This document shows, piece by piece, positions 1-7,924 of a stretch of DNA of 64,000 nucleotides. The first letter of the stretch is position 1; the number at the start of each line of letters is the position of its first letter. The translations under genes were made by a program, and so were the position numbers. The stretch comes from Pseudomonas graminis (GTDB lineage Bacteria > Pseudomonadota > Gammaproteobacteria > Pseudomonadales > Pseudomonadaceae). Location: contig NZ_MTSB01000003.1 of assembly GCF_002093745.1 (NCBI RefSeq), positions 186,001 to 250,000 of the forward strand, written 5' to 3'. The notes under the pieces are model-generated. The model was not told the DNA's origin, did no database searches, and saw only the letters and a list, made by a program, of their open reading frames with translations.

Positions 1-980
1 ATGTCCTGCATCGCCAGCATCAGCACCTTGGAATCCACGGTCTCGATGGACAGCGGCTTGTGCGCCATCAAGGCCTTGGCGTCGCGCAAGGCGTCCATGA
101 AGCCTGCATAGCGCACGTTGACCAGGATCGAATGCTTGGGAATCGGCAACACATTGAGCCTGGCTTCGACGATGAAGCCCAGCGAGCCTTCAGAGCCGCA
201 CAGCACGCTGTTGAGGTTGAAGCGCCCGTCTTCCTCACGCAGGTGCGCCAGGTCGTAGCCGGTCAGGCAGCGATTGAGTGGCGGAAAGACATCTTTTATC
301 AACTGCGCCTGAGTGTCGGCAATCTGCTGGGCACAGCGGTACACGTCACCGGCCCGGTCGACGCGTGCCTGCTCGCTGGCCAGTTGCTCGGCGCCCATTG
401 CCTGGCTGTGAACATACGAACCACCGAGCAAAACGGTGGTCAGTTCCAGCACATGGCCGCGGGTCTTGCCGTAGGTGCAACTGCCCTGCCCGCTGGCGTC
501 GGTATTGATCATGCCGCCCACGGTGGCGCGGTTGGAGGTCGACAGTTCAGGCGCGAAAAACAGCCCGTGCGGTTTGAGCGCGGCGTTGAGCTGGTCTTTG
601 ACCACGCCCGTCTGTACACGCACCCAGCGCTCCTCGACATTGATTTCGAGGATGGTGTTCATGTGCCGCGACAGGTCGACAACCACCCCATCGGTCAGTG
701 ACTGGCCATTGGTGCCGGTGCCGCCGCCACGCGGGGTCAGCACGACGTCCTTGTGCTCGGGCCGCGCAGCCAGACGGGCAACAATCGCCACATCGTGGCT
801 GTCCATCGGGAACACCGCCGCCTGTGGCAGGCGCTGATAGATGGAGTTGTCGGTGGCCAGCACCGTGCGCGAACCGTGATCCCTGGCGATTTCGCCGCGA
901 AAGCCACCTTCACTCAAGGCATTGAGAAAACGGTCGTAGTGACCGGCCTGCTCGGAGGTCGGTTTCAACAGCGCGATCAT
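1..980 (-). CDS. YdiJ-type FAD-linked dehydrogenase, N-terminal part (cut by window edge)
   Basis: I translated the minus strand from the ATG at 980. It is open to the window edge and gives 326 residues of an FAD-binding_4 (PCMH-type) domain. The FAD pyrophosphate-binding signatures are visible: RGGGTGTNGQS at about residues 84-94 and GGMINTDASGQGS at about 155-167. This arrangement matches the N-terminus of the roughly 1000-residue YdiJ family, in which an FAD domain is followed by an Fe-S domain; E. coli YdiJ is a D-2-hydroxyglutarate dehydrogenase. The Fe-S half lies outside the window, so plain GlcD or D-lactate dehydrogenases remain possible. The gene is transcribed divergently from the LysR gene at 1134, which is a likely regulator by position. 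Confidence 0.8.
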   Translation of the reverse strand, partial: MIALLKPTSEQAGHYDRFLNALSEGGFRGEIARDHGSRTVLATDNSIYQRLPQAAVFPMDSHDVAIVARLAARPEHKDVVLTPRGGGTGTNGQSLTDGVVVDLSRHMNTILEINVEERWVRVQTGVVKDQLNAALKPHGLFFAPELSTSNRATVGGMINTDASGQGSCTYGKTRGHVLELTTVLLGGSYVHSQAMGAEQLASEQARVDRAGDVYRCAQQIADTQAQLIKDVFPPLNRCLTGYDLAHLREEDGRFNLNSVLCGSEGSLGFIVEARLNVLPIPKHSILVNVRYAGFMDALRDAKALMAHKPLSIETVDSKVLMLAMQD

Positions 981-1013
981 GGGGTCTTCCTGGCTGGCTA
1001 GGCGTTTTATATG

Positions 1014-1031
1014 CAAAGCACGTATGCTTTG
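1014..1031. promoter_or_regulatory. Inverted repeat in the divergent ydiJ-like / LysR promoter region
   Basis: CAAAGCACGTATGCTTTG has perfect 7-bp arms (CAAAGCA / TGCTTTG) around a 4-nt centre. It lies 34 nt upstream of the dehydrogenase start and 103 nt upstream of the LysR start. Placement between a LysR gene and its divergent neighbour is typical for a LysR operator, but the assignment to this regulator is inference. Confidence 0.4.
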
Positions 1032-1133
1032 AAACGCTCGAATGCATGGCGTTATCAACGGTTACAGGGATTCTCCAGCCTGTCACGCGTCGGTGCAAAC
1101 GTAAAACCTGCCGTTTTTCCATGAGTTTTATGA

Positions 1134-2039
1134 ATGAACACGCGACGACTGACGCCCTCGATGTCACTGCTGCTGGCTTTTGAAGCTGCGGCGCGGCACG
1201 GCAGTTTCACCAAAGCGGCCGACGAACTGGCCCTGACCCAGAGTGCGGTGAGCCGACAGGTACAGGCGCTGGAGGCGCAACTGGACGTGGAGCTGTTCAA
1301 GCGTGACGGCCGGCGCATCGAGCTGACCACAGCAGGTGCGCTGTATCAGCACGAACTGGCCGCTGCACTGGGTCGCATCCGCAGTGCAACCTTGCAGACC
1401 ATTGCGCACAAGGCCGAAGGCGGCACGCTGCACCTGGCGGTACTGCCGACGTTCGGCTCCAAATGGCTGCTGCCGCGGATGAATGACTTTTACGCCAGGC
1501 ACCCCGGCTACGTGGTGCATATCCATTCACGCATCGTGCATGCCGACCTGACACCTGCGGCCAGCGAAATGAACGCCATCATCTGTGCCGGCCACGGCAA
1601 CTGGCCAGGCTACAGGGCTCATTCGCTGGTCAGCGAAAAGCTGGTGGTCATCGCCAGCCCGACGGCGCTTCCCGGTTACCGGTCGATGACCCCGGCGCAC
1701 GTTGCCCAACAGTCGTTGCTGAGCGTCGTGTCCCGGCCCAATGCCTGGTCGGACTGGTTTGACAGCAATCACCTGGCCCACCACATCATGCGCCCCGGCC
1801 CGAGCTTCGAGTTGACCTCGCACCTGATCCAGGCTGTGGCGGCGGGTATTGGTATTGCACTGGTGCCACGCATTCTGGTGCAGGACGAAATCGCCAACGG
1901 CGAACTGGTCACGCTGTTCGAACCGCTGGACAGCGGGCGCAGTTACTACCTGGTCTATGCCACGCGCTTTCAGAACCTGCCGTCGTTGTGCGTGTTCAGA
2001 GACTGGCTGCTGTCGACGCCCTTTCCTGATCCTTTGTAA
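1134..2039 (+). CDS. LysR-family transcriptional regulator (GcvA-like)
   Basis: The protein has 301 residues, the usual LysR length. An N-terminal winged helix-turn-helix covers about residues 8-66 (FEAAARHGSFTKAADELALT, then SAVSRQVQALE), followed by a periplasmic-binding-protein-like effector domain from about residue 92. The FEAAARHGSFT opening is typical of the GcvA/AmpR branch. The gene is divergent from the FAD dehydrogenase at 980 and is followed after 23 bp by a second LysR gene of the same branch. LysR proteins usually control the adjacent divergent gene, so regulation of the dehydrogenase is a reasonable inference. The effector is unknown. The ribosome binding site is weak. Confidence 0.88.
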   Translation: MNTRRLTPSMSLLLAFEAAARHGSFTKAADELALTQSAVSRQVQALEAQLDVELFKRDGRRIELTTAGALYQHELAAALGRIRSATLQTIAHKAEGGTLHLAVLPTFGSKWLLPRMNDFYARHPGYVVHIHSRIVHADLTPAASEMNAIICAGHGNWPGYRAHSLVSEKLVVIASPTALPGYRSMTPAHVAQQSLLSVVSRPNAWSDWFDSNHLAHHIMRPGPSFELTSHLIQAVAAGIGIALVPRILVQDEIANGELVTLFEPLDSGRSYYLVYATRFQNLPSLCVFRDWLLSTPFPDPL

Positions 2040-2062
2040 ACCGGCCCGCAACAGGAGCCATT

Positions 2063-2980
2063 GTGCGTATAGAACCGCTTCCGCCGCTGCAGAACCTGAT
2101 CGCTTTCGAAGCCGCTGTGCGGCACGGCAGCTTTACCCGCGCCGCCACGGAACTGAACCTGACGCAGAGCGCGATCAGTCGACAGGTCGCGCAACTCGAA
2201 GAATTCCTCGGTCGGGCGTTGTTCCGTCGCGAGCACAAGCGCATTCACCTGACGGTTGCCGGGCAGGTCTACGCCGAGCAGATTCAACGGATGCTGACCC
2301 TGTGTGCCGAGGCCACCGCACAAGTCATCGCCCACAGCGGCGAACAGCAACTGACACTGGCCTGCTCCAGCGGTGTCGCCGCCCTGTGGCTCGGCCCGCT
2401 GCTGGGGCGTTATCGCGATGCGTTCCCGGCGGTGGACATCCGTTTGCGAGTGGTCGACGGGCTGGACTCGCTGATCCGCGCCGAATTCGACCTGGCCTTG
2501 TATTTTTTGCGCGAAGTGTCACCGGCAGGCCTGGACAGCACGTTGCTGTTTGCCGAATCGGTGAATGCCTACTGTTCGCCCGACTACCTCAAAGGTCAGG
2601 TGCTTGAGCCTGCCCGGTTGCTCGATCATTGCCTGTTGATGCTGGAGGACGGACAGCGTCAGTGGCTGTCCTGGGCTGACTGGTTCGACCGCCAAGGCGT
2701 GGATGCGTCAGTGATCCGCCAGCGGATGACCGTCAACCTGTACCCGGTTCTGGTGGACCTGGCGCTGGCCGGTCACGGCATTGTGCTCGGCTGGCAACCG
2801 ATGATTGATCGTCATGTGCAATCCGGCGCTCTGGTGCCGGCCTGCAACTCCAGCGTAGGTGCCGTCGGGGGCTACTACTTGCTGACACCCAGCGGCAAGA
2901 CGCCTCGGCGGGCAGCGCGGGCCTTCGAGAAATGGCTGACCGACGAAATAGCGCTGCACCCGGGCACCCCGACACCTTGA
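2063..2980 (+). CDS. LysR-family transcriptional regulator (GcvA-like), second copy
   Basis: The protein has 305 residues and starts with GTG at 2063, preceded by ACAGGAG at a good distance. The winged HTH (FEAAVRHGSFTRAATELNLT) lies at about residues 15-34 and the effector domain follows from about 95. It resembles its upstream neighbour in the HTH but differs through the effector domain, so the pair looks like diverged paralogs rather than a recent duplication. The next genes downstream on the same strand encode a transporter and an amidohydrolase, which it could regulate. No direct evidence fixes the target. Confidence 0.87.
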   Translation: MRIEPLPPLQNLIAFEAAVRHGSFTRAATELNLTQSAISRQVAQLEEFLGRALFRREHKRIHLTVAGQVYAEQIQRMLTLCAEATAQVIAHSGEQQLTLACSSGVAALWLGPLLGRYRDAFPAVDIRLRVVDGLDSLIRAEFDLALYFLREVSPAGLDSTLLFAESVNAYCSPDYLKGQVLEPARLLDHCLLMLEDGQRQWLSWADWFDRQGVDASVIRQRMTVNLYPVLVDLALAGHGIVLGWQPMIDRHVQSGALVPACNSSVGAVGGYYLLTPSGKTPRRAARAFEKWLTDEIALHPGTPTP

Positions 2981-2992
2981 AAGCCTGACAAC

Positions 2993-3015
2993 TTGCATGC
3001 GCCCTGCGCATGCAA
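2993..3015. promoter_or_regulatory. 10-bp inverted repeat upstream of the transporter/amidohydrolase operon
   Basis: TTGCATGCGC (2993-3002) and GCGCATGCAA (3006-3015) are perfect complements separated by 3 nt. No T-run follows on either strand, so an intrinsic terminator is unlikely. It lies between the second LysR gene and the transporter, about 158 nt upstream of the transporter start, which suggests an operator. A related GCATGC core appears near 3150. Confidence 0.4.
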
Positions 3016-3173
3016 ATCTGCGTAATGAACGTTTTCTCAAAAACCGCCTAGCGCCTACTCTCGAATGACGCGGGCAAAAGACCCGCCTCTGCTGCACCAA
3101 GCCCATTCTGCCCCTTAATCAATGCAGCCAATGCAGGGGCTTCCCTGCGTGAATCGCATGCAGGAGCCCACTC

Positions 3174-4487
3174 GTGAGCACGACTACACAACAATCCGCC
3201 TCACACACGCATGATCAGAAAGCCCGTCGCGCCGTCACTGCCATAGTGATCGGCAATGGCCTGGAGTGGTTCGACTTCACGGTCTACAGTTTTTTCTCGG
3301 TGATCATCGCCAAGGTCTTCTTCCCCACCGGCAGCGAACTGACCTCTTACCTGCTGGCACTGGCCACCTTTGGCGTCGGGTTCTTCATGCGGCCAGTAGG
3401 CGGTATCGTGCTGGGCATCTACAGTGACAAGCGCGGGCGTAAAGCGGCGCTCTCGCTGACCATCCTGCTCATGGCAATGGGCACGCTGATCATCGGCCTG
3501 ACGCCGAGCTTCGCGCAGATCGGCTACCTGGCACCGGTATTGATCGTGCTGGCGCGTCTGCTGCAAGGGTTTTCCGCAGGCGGCGAAATGGGCAGCGCCA
3601 CGGCGTTCCTGACCGAACATGCGCCCGAGGGCAAGAAAGCCTTCTACTCCAGCTGGATTCAGGCCAGCATCGGTGTTGCGGTGCTGCTCGGCTCTGCGCT
3701 GGGTGCGATTCTGTCGAGCTACCTGACCCAGGCGCAGCTGGAAAGCTGGGGCTGGCGCGTGCCATTCCTGATCGGTACGTTGATCGGTCCGGTGGGCTTT
3801 TACATCCGCAGCCGCGTCGACGAGACCCCGGCCTACACGGCTGCCAAACCCGTCGAGTCACCGCTGCGCGAAGTCATCAAGACGTATCCGCGCCAGACGC
3901 TGATCAGCTTTTCTCTGGTCGTGCTGTGGACCGTCTGCACTTACGCGATCCTCTTCTACATCCCGTCCTATGCACAGCGCGTCCTGGGTTTGCCATCGTG
4001 GATGGGGTTCAGCGCCGGCATGATGGGCGGTGCCGTGCTGATCGTCGCCACCCCGATTGTCGGCGCACTGGCCGACCGCAGCGGTCATCGCCCGTGGCTG
4101 TTGGGTTCGGCGATTGCCATTTTTTTCAGCGCGTACCCGATGTTCCTGTTCATCAACCAGATGCCGGGGCTGTATTCACTGCTGATCTTCGAACTGGTAC
4201 TGGGCCTGCTGATCTCCGGCTATATCGGTTCGATCCTCGCCGCCTTCGGGCAATTGCTGCCCACCCACGTGCTGTCCACGGGGCTTTCAGTGGCCTACAA
4301 CTTTGCCGTGACGATTTTCGGCGGCTTCGCCACGTTCACTATCACCTGGCTGATTGCCACAACCGGCAGCAACCTCGCGCCCGCCTTCTACATCATGTTC
4401 GCCGCCATCGTCAGCGGCATCGGCGCGCTGCTGTACCGTGATCCTGCGCCCACTGTTCATCGCCCTTTGTCTGGAGTTTATCAATGA
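3174..4487 (+). CDS. MFS transporter, metabolite:H+ symporter (MHS) type
   Basis: The protein has 437 residues with about 12 predicted membrane segments. The opening IGNGLEWFDFTVYSFFS, the loop YSDKRGRKAALS after TM2 and the RLLQGFSAGGEMGSATAFL segment are typical of the MHS family (ProP/KgtP/CitA-like proton symporters of organic acids and zwitterions). The start is GTG at 3174, preceded by CAGGAG. Its stop overlaps the next start codon (ATGA at 4484-4487), so transport and the following amidohydrolase are translationally coupled. The substrate is therefore probably what the hydrolase acts on or releases, such as a modified amino acid or dipeptide. That link is inference. Confidence 0.88.
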   Translation: MSTTTQQSASHTHDQKARRAVTAIVIGNGLEWFDFTVYSFFSVIIAKVFFPTGSELTSYLLALATFGVGFFMRPVGGIVLGIYSDKRGRKAALSLTILLMAMGTLIIGLTPSFAQIGYLAPVLIVLARLLQGFSAGGEMGSATAFLTEHAPEGKKAFYSSWIQASIGVAVLLGSALGAILSSYLTQAQLESWGWRVPFLIGTLIGPVGFYIRSRVDETPAYTAAKPVESPLREVIKTYPRQTLISFSLVVLWTVCTYAILFYIPSYAQRVLGLPSWMGFSAGMMGGAVLIVATPIVGALADRSGHRPWLLGSAIAIFFSAYPMFLFINQMPGLYSLLIFELVLGLLISGYIGSILAAFGQLLPTHVLSTGLSVAYNFAVTIFGGFATFTITWLIATTGSNLAPAFYIMFAAIVSGIGALLYRDPAPTVHRPLSGVYQ

Positions 4488-5743
4488 GTACCCCTGAATC
4501 CGCCCGCTTGATCCTGCGCAATGGCCGTCTGCTGGACCTGCAACGGGGCCAGCTCGTTACGGGCCAGGAAGTCGTGATCGAGGGCGAACGCATTGTCGAG
4601 GTCCGCGCTGAAGGCCAGCCTGCACCGGCCAATGCCCAAGTGATCGATCTGGGCGGCAGAACCCTGATGCCCGGCCTGATCGACTGCCATGTGCATGTGC
4701 TGGCCTCCAATGCCAACCTGGGCATGAATGCCCTGCAACCCAACGCCATCATCATGTACCGCGCCTTGCCGATTCTGGCCGCGATGCTGGATCGTGGTTT
4801 TACCACCGTACGCGACGCAGGCGGTGCAGACTGGGCGCTGGCGCGTTCGATTCAGATGGGCCTGATTCCAGGGCCAAGAATCTTCGCCTCCGGCAAAGCC
4901 TTGTCGCAGACTGGCGGGCATGGCGACATGCGCGCCCGTGGCGAACTGCTGCTTAATGAACCCTGCTCGTGCTGCTTCAGGGCCGGTGCCATCGCCCGTG
5001 TGGTAGACGGCGTCGATAACGTGCGCCTGGCGGTGCGCGAAGAGCTGCAACAGGGCGCCAATCAGATCAAGATCATGGCATCGGGCGGCGTGTCCTCGCC
5101 GACCGATCCGATTGCCAACACCCAGTACAGCGAGGCCGAAATTCGCGCCATCGTTGACGAAGCGGCCGCAGCGAATACCTACGTCATGGCCCATGCTTAC
5201 ACCGCACGGGCTATTCGCCGTGCTGTCGAGTGCGGCGTCCGGACCATCGAGCACGGCAATCTGGTGGACGCCGACACGGCTCGGCTGATGGCCGAAAAAG
5301 GCGCGTTTGCCGTGCCGACCCAGGTGACTTACGAAATGCTGGCCGAATACGGCGAACGCTTCGGCCTGCCTGCCGACTCGGTGGCCAAGATCGAGGATGT
5401 CCGTCAGGCCGGGCGTAACGCCCTGCTGCTGTTCGCCGAAGCGGGCGTGCCAATGGGTTATGGCTCCGACCTGCTGGGCGAAATGCACGAATACCAGACC
5501 CACGAACTGAAGATCCGCGCAGAACTGCTGGGTAATCTGGCGGCGCTGCGCAGTGCGACCAGCGTTGCCGCGCAAATTCTGCAACGCGAAGGTGAACTGG
5601 GTTGCATCGCGGCGGGCGCCATTGCCGACCTGCTGGTGGTGGATGGCGATCCGCTGAGCGATATCAATTGCCTGGTTGGCCAGGGTGAGCAGTTGGCAAT
5701 GATTGTTCAGGGTGGCCAGGTGCGCAAGAACACCCTGGTCTGA
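4484..5743 (+). CDS. Metal-dependent amidohydrolase, Xaa-Pro/Xaa-Arg dipeptidase-like
   Basis: The protein has 419 residues of the amidohydrolase superfamily. Metal ligands are visible in order: HVH in DCHVHVLASN, the lysine likely to be carboxylated in IKIMASGGVSSP, His in VMAHAYT, His in TIEHGNL and Asp in MGYGSDLLG. The layout matches the binuclear zinc enzymes annotated as imidazolonepropionase-like or prolidase-like; several characterised members cleave L-Xaa-L-Arg/Lys or N-acyl amino acids. There is no signal peptide, so it is cytoplasmic. It overlaps the MHS transporter by 4 bp, suggesting import followed by hydrolysis. The exact substrate cannot be read from the sequence. Confidence 0.85.
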   Translation: MSTPESARLILRNGRLLDLQRGQLVTGQEVVIEGERIVEVRAEGQPAPANAQVIDLGGRTLMPGLIDCHVHVLASNANLGMNALQPNAIIMYRALPILAAMLDRGFTTVRDAGGADWALARSIQMGLIPGPRIFASGKALSQTGGHGDMRARGELLLNEPCSCCFRAGAIARVVDGVDNVRLAVREELQQGANQIKIMASGGVSSPTDPIANTQYSEAEIRAIVDEAAAANTYVMAHAYTARAIRRAVECGVRTIEHGNLVDADTARLMAEKGAFAVPTQVTYEMLAEYGERFGLPADSVAKIEDVRQAGRNALLLFAEAGVPMGYGSDLLGEMHEYQTHELKIRAELLGNLAALRSATSVAAQILQREGELGCIAAGAIADLLVVDGDPLSDINCLVGQGEQLAMIVQGGQVRKNTLV

Positions 5744-5750
5744 TCAACCG

Positions 5751-6650
5751 TCAGTGGGCGTTGCGGTCCCAGATCCAGTTCCACACGCCGGGCAGTTGCA
5801 CTGGCTGCGCATCGTCCTTGACCGTGCGGGCCAGTGCAGCGCGCTGCAATTGCGCGCTGTCGTCGTAAAACGGTTTGTCGGCCAGCCGCACGCCGGTCTG
5901 CGCAGCACTGTCGACCAGAATCTGCAGGTATTCCCGTGCATGCCGTGCGGTGTAACGGTTCAGGTCATGAAAGGTCACCACCACCGGAACCACACCCTCC
6001 ACGGCTGGCAGCTCTCCGGCGGCAATACGTTCGCGCACCCGGGAAAGCTGGCTGACCATGTTCGAACGGCGTCGCAGACTGAAGTTGTAGCCCCAGATCT
6101 TGCCGTCATTGGCGCTCAGGTCGGTTAGCAGCACCTGCAAGCCGTGCCGCTGGTACGCACCGAACGTGCGTTTGTCGTAGTTCCAGAATGGCGGACGCAG
6201 CAAAACGGTCGGTGAGCCGGTGATTGACGCCAGGATGGCACAGCCTTGGGTCAGGGATTGCTCCAGCTCGTCATCGGTCAACGAACGATGATTGGTGTGG
6301 TGCGGCGTGGCGGTGTGAAACCCCAGCAGATGACCCTCTTCATGCTGACGATGCATGATCGCCCGGCCTTGATCACTGTTGCCCGCGCCCGTAGCGCCGG
6401 TCTGCACGAAAAACACCGCTTTGATGTGCGGCTGGACCGGGTTGTCGGCCAGGCTGTCGAGCACGGTGATGCTCGGGTTGTAGAACGTCGAAGCACTCGG
6501 ACCGTCGTCGAAGCTCAGCAGGAAGCGAACCGGCGGCTGCTGACGCAACTTCTCGGTGGTGCTGGCCGTCAGCGGGACTGGCGCGCTGATGCAGGCCGAC
6601 AGGCTCAGGGCGATGCCGAGCATCCACAGGGTTCTGAAGACGGTTTTCAT
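5751..6650 (-). CDS. Polysaccharide deacetylase (NodB-like) lipoprotein
   Basis: The protein has 299 residues. The N-terminus is a lipoprotein signal with lipobox LSAC (Cys20). The NodB fold follows: motif 1 SFDDGP at 46-51, a motif-2 histidine pair around H112 and H117/118 (FHTATPHH) and motif 3 LRPPFW at 151-156. These are the metal-binding and catalytic positions of carbohydrate esterase family 4, which removes acetyl groups from N-acetylated sugars or peptidoglycan. Motif 2 is usually H(S/T)xxH; here the spacing looks one residue longer, so the substrate or metal geometry may differ. The protein is probably envelope-anchored. It converges on the amidohydrolase gene with only 7 bp between stops. 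Confidence 0.85.
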   Translation of the reverse strand: MKTVFRTLWMLGIALSLSACISAPVPLTASTTEKLRQQPPVRFLLSFDDGPSASTFYNPSITVLDSLADNPVQPHIKAVFFVQTGATGAGNSDQGRAIMHRQHEEGHLLGFHTATPHHTNHRSLTDDELEQSLTQGCAILASITGSPTVLLRPPFWNYDKRTFGAYQRHGLQVLLTDLSANDGKIWGYNFSLRRRSNMVSQLSRVRERIAAGELPAVEGVVPVVVTFHDLNRYTARHAREYLQILVDSAAQTGVRLADKPFYDDSAQLQRAALARTVKDDAQPVQLPGVWNWIWDRNAH

Positions 6651-6688
6651 CTGGGCACCGGATCCTTTGAGTGAACGGTTTGAGCCGC

Positions 6689-7816
6689 TTATGAAGCCGG
6701 CGAATGATCATCCACTGGCGCAGCAAACACAATCACCGCCGCGCGGAGTTTGTCGGCCCCGAAACAACTCATGCGGTTGAAATCGGCATGGCTCACGGGC
6801 AGATGCTGGCAGTCGATGGCCTGACGATGCAGGCTGTGATCAATGTCGGGATCATGCAGGTAGACAAAATCACTGTCGCAATCCGTCACCATCACCCAAT
6901 GCGGGGCCTTGGAGCGAGTCAGGCGGTAGCTGCTGATCAACACCAACGGCCTGCCGCCTTCGGCCAGCACACGCGGCAGGTTCAAGGAGCGATCGGGTAA
7001 CAACTGCACGCTGGACGCCTCAAGCTCGCAACAGAACTGTTCGTGAACCAGGCGGATGACCTGTTTCTTGTTGTCGCTGCGCACCCCGCCCAGAAACAGC
7101 GGGCCTGACACCGAGACCAACAGATGCACCGCAAAGCCACGCCGCCATGCCGCCAGCGCCAACCCTTGCGGGCTGCATCCGCCGTGGCCGGAAGTCATGA
7201 ATACCGTGGTTGCTTCGCGCCATATCTGCAACTCTTCCGCACGGCCCATCAGGCGCTCTGGCTGCAAGGCTTTCATGGCCATCAGCAGACAAGCCGGGCC
7301 GCAGGTGAACTCCAGGGTTTGCTGGTAATAAGGCACCGAGCGGCTGCCCTGCCTGACAGGCTCGACAATGCGCTTCTCGTAACGCAACGCTGGCGCATGG
7401 TCCTGATAATAGTCGTCAACCTGAGCAAAACGCCGATAACCACTGCGTTCGTACAGCGCGATGGCGGCGGCATTGTCAGGGCGCACTTCCAGCCGCAGAT
7501 AGGCACAATCGCGCTCCACCGCCTGCTGTTCGGCGCGCTGCAACAACTGCCTGCCCAGCCCCTGCCCCCGTGCAACGTCGGCAATCGCCAGCGAGTACAA
7601 GCGCCCCAGCGACGTACCGCGATGGAACAGCACCAGCGCGTAACCGGTGAGTTGCCCGGCGTGTTCGGCAACGATCAGACACGCGTTGGCGCGACGGATC
7701 ATCCAGTGAAAACTGCGTGCCGTCAGTCGGTCGCCTTCAAAGCACCGGTTCTCCAGAAACAGCAGCGCATCGACATCATCGGCCACTGCGTCACGAAATA
7801 TAAAGTCCATCTGCAC
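6689..7816 (-). CDS. GNAT acetyltransferase fused to C39-like peptidase
   Basis: The protein has 375 residues and two domains. Residues 1-150 form a GNAT fold with the acetyl-CoA loop RGQGLGRQ (83-90) and the SGYRR beta-bulge. Residues 165-375 form a papain-like peptidase C39-like domain: FTCGPACLLM with candidate nucleophile Cys172, APHW with His306 and LHDPD with Asp322. C39 peptidases mostly cleave double-glycine leaders, but this one lacks the ABC transporter part and is predicted cytoplasmic. It is divergent, 87 bp away, from a RimK-like ATP-grasp gene. The pairing of acetyltransferase, peptidase and peptide ligase suggests synthesis or removal of a peptide tag, which is inference. Confidence 0.85.
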   Translation of the reverse strand: MQMDFIFRDAVADDVDALLFLENRCFEGDRLTARSFHWMIRRANACLIVAEHAGQLTGYALVLFHRGTSLGRLYSLAIADVARGQGLGRQLLQRAEQQAVERDCAYLRLEVRPDNAAAIALYERSGYRRFAQVDDYYQDHAPALRYEKRIVEPVRQGSRSVPYYQQTLEFTCGPACLLMAMKALQPERLMGRAEELQIWREATTVFMTSGHGGCSPQGLALAAWRRGFAVHLLVSVSGPLFLGGVRSDNKKQVIRLVHEQFCCELEASSVQLLPDRSLNLPRVLAEGGRPLVLISSYRLTRSKAPHWVMVTDCDSDFVYLHDPDIDHSLHRQAIDCQHLPVSHADFNRMSCFGADKLRAAVIVFAAPVDDHSPAS

Positions 7817-7924
7817 CGCCGTAAAAGTTGTGTAACGAAACGGGACATTTCAAAAAGCACATGCTTAATAGAAAGGACTTGTTTCCCATCGGATCGATTA
7901 CACATGTCAGCGGCACAGGTGAAG

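Noticed and set aside
4481..5584. 367-residue minus-strand frame opposite the amidohydrolase gene
   Set aside because: The plus-strand gene has all metal ligands; the antisense frame is a shadow.
6689..7816. Bacteriocin leader-peptidase and export system
   Set aside because: The C39 domain lacks the ABC exporter portion, and no short double-glycine precursor gene is visible nearby.
7124..7903. Upstream extension of the RimK-like gene to a 788-residue protein
   Set aside because: The extension runs opposite the GNAT-C39 gene and is not RLAN-like; the family start is near 7904-7925.
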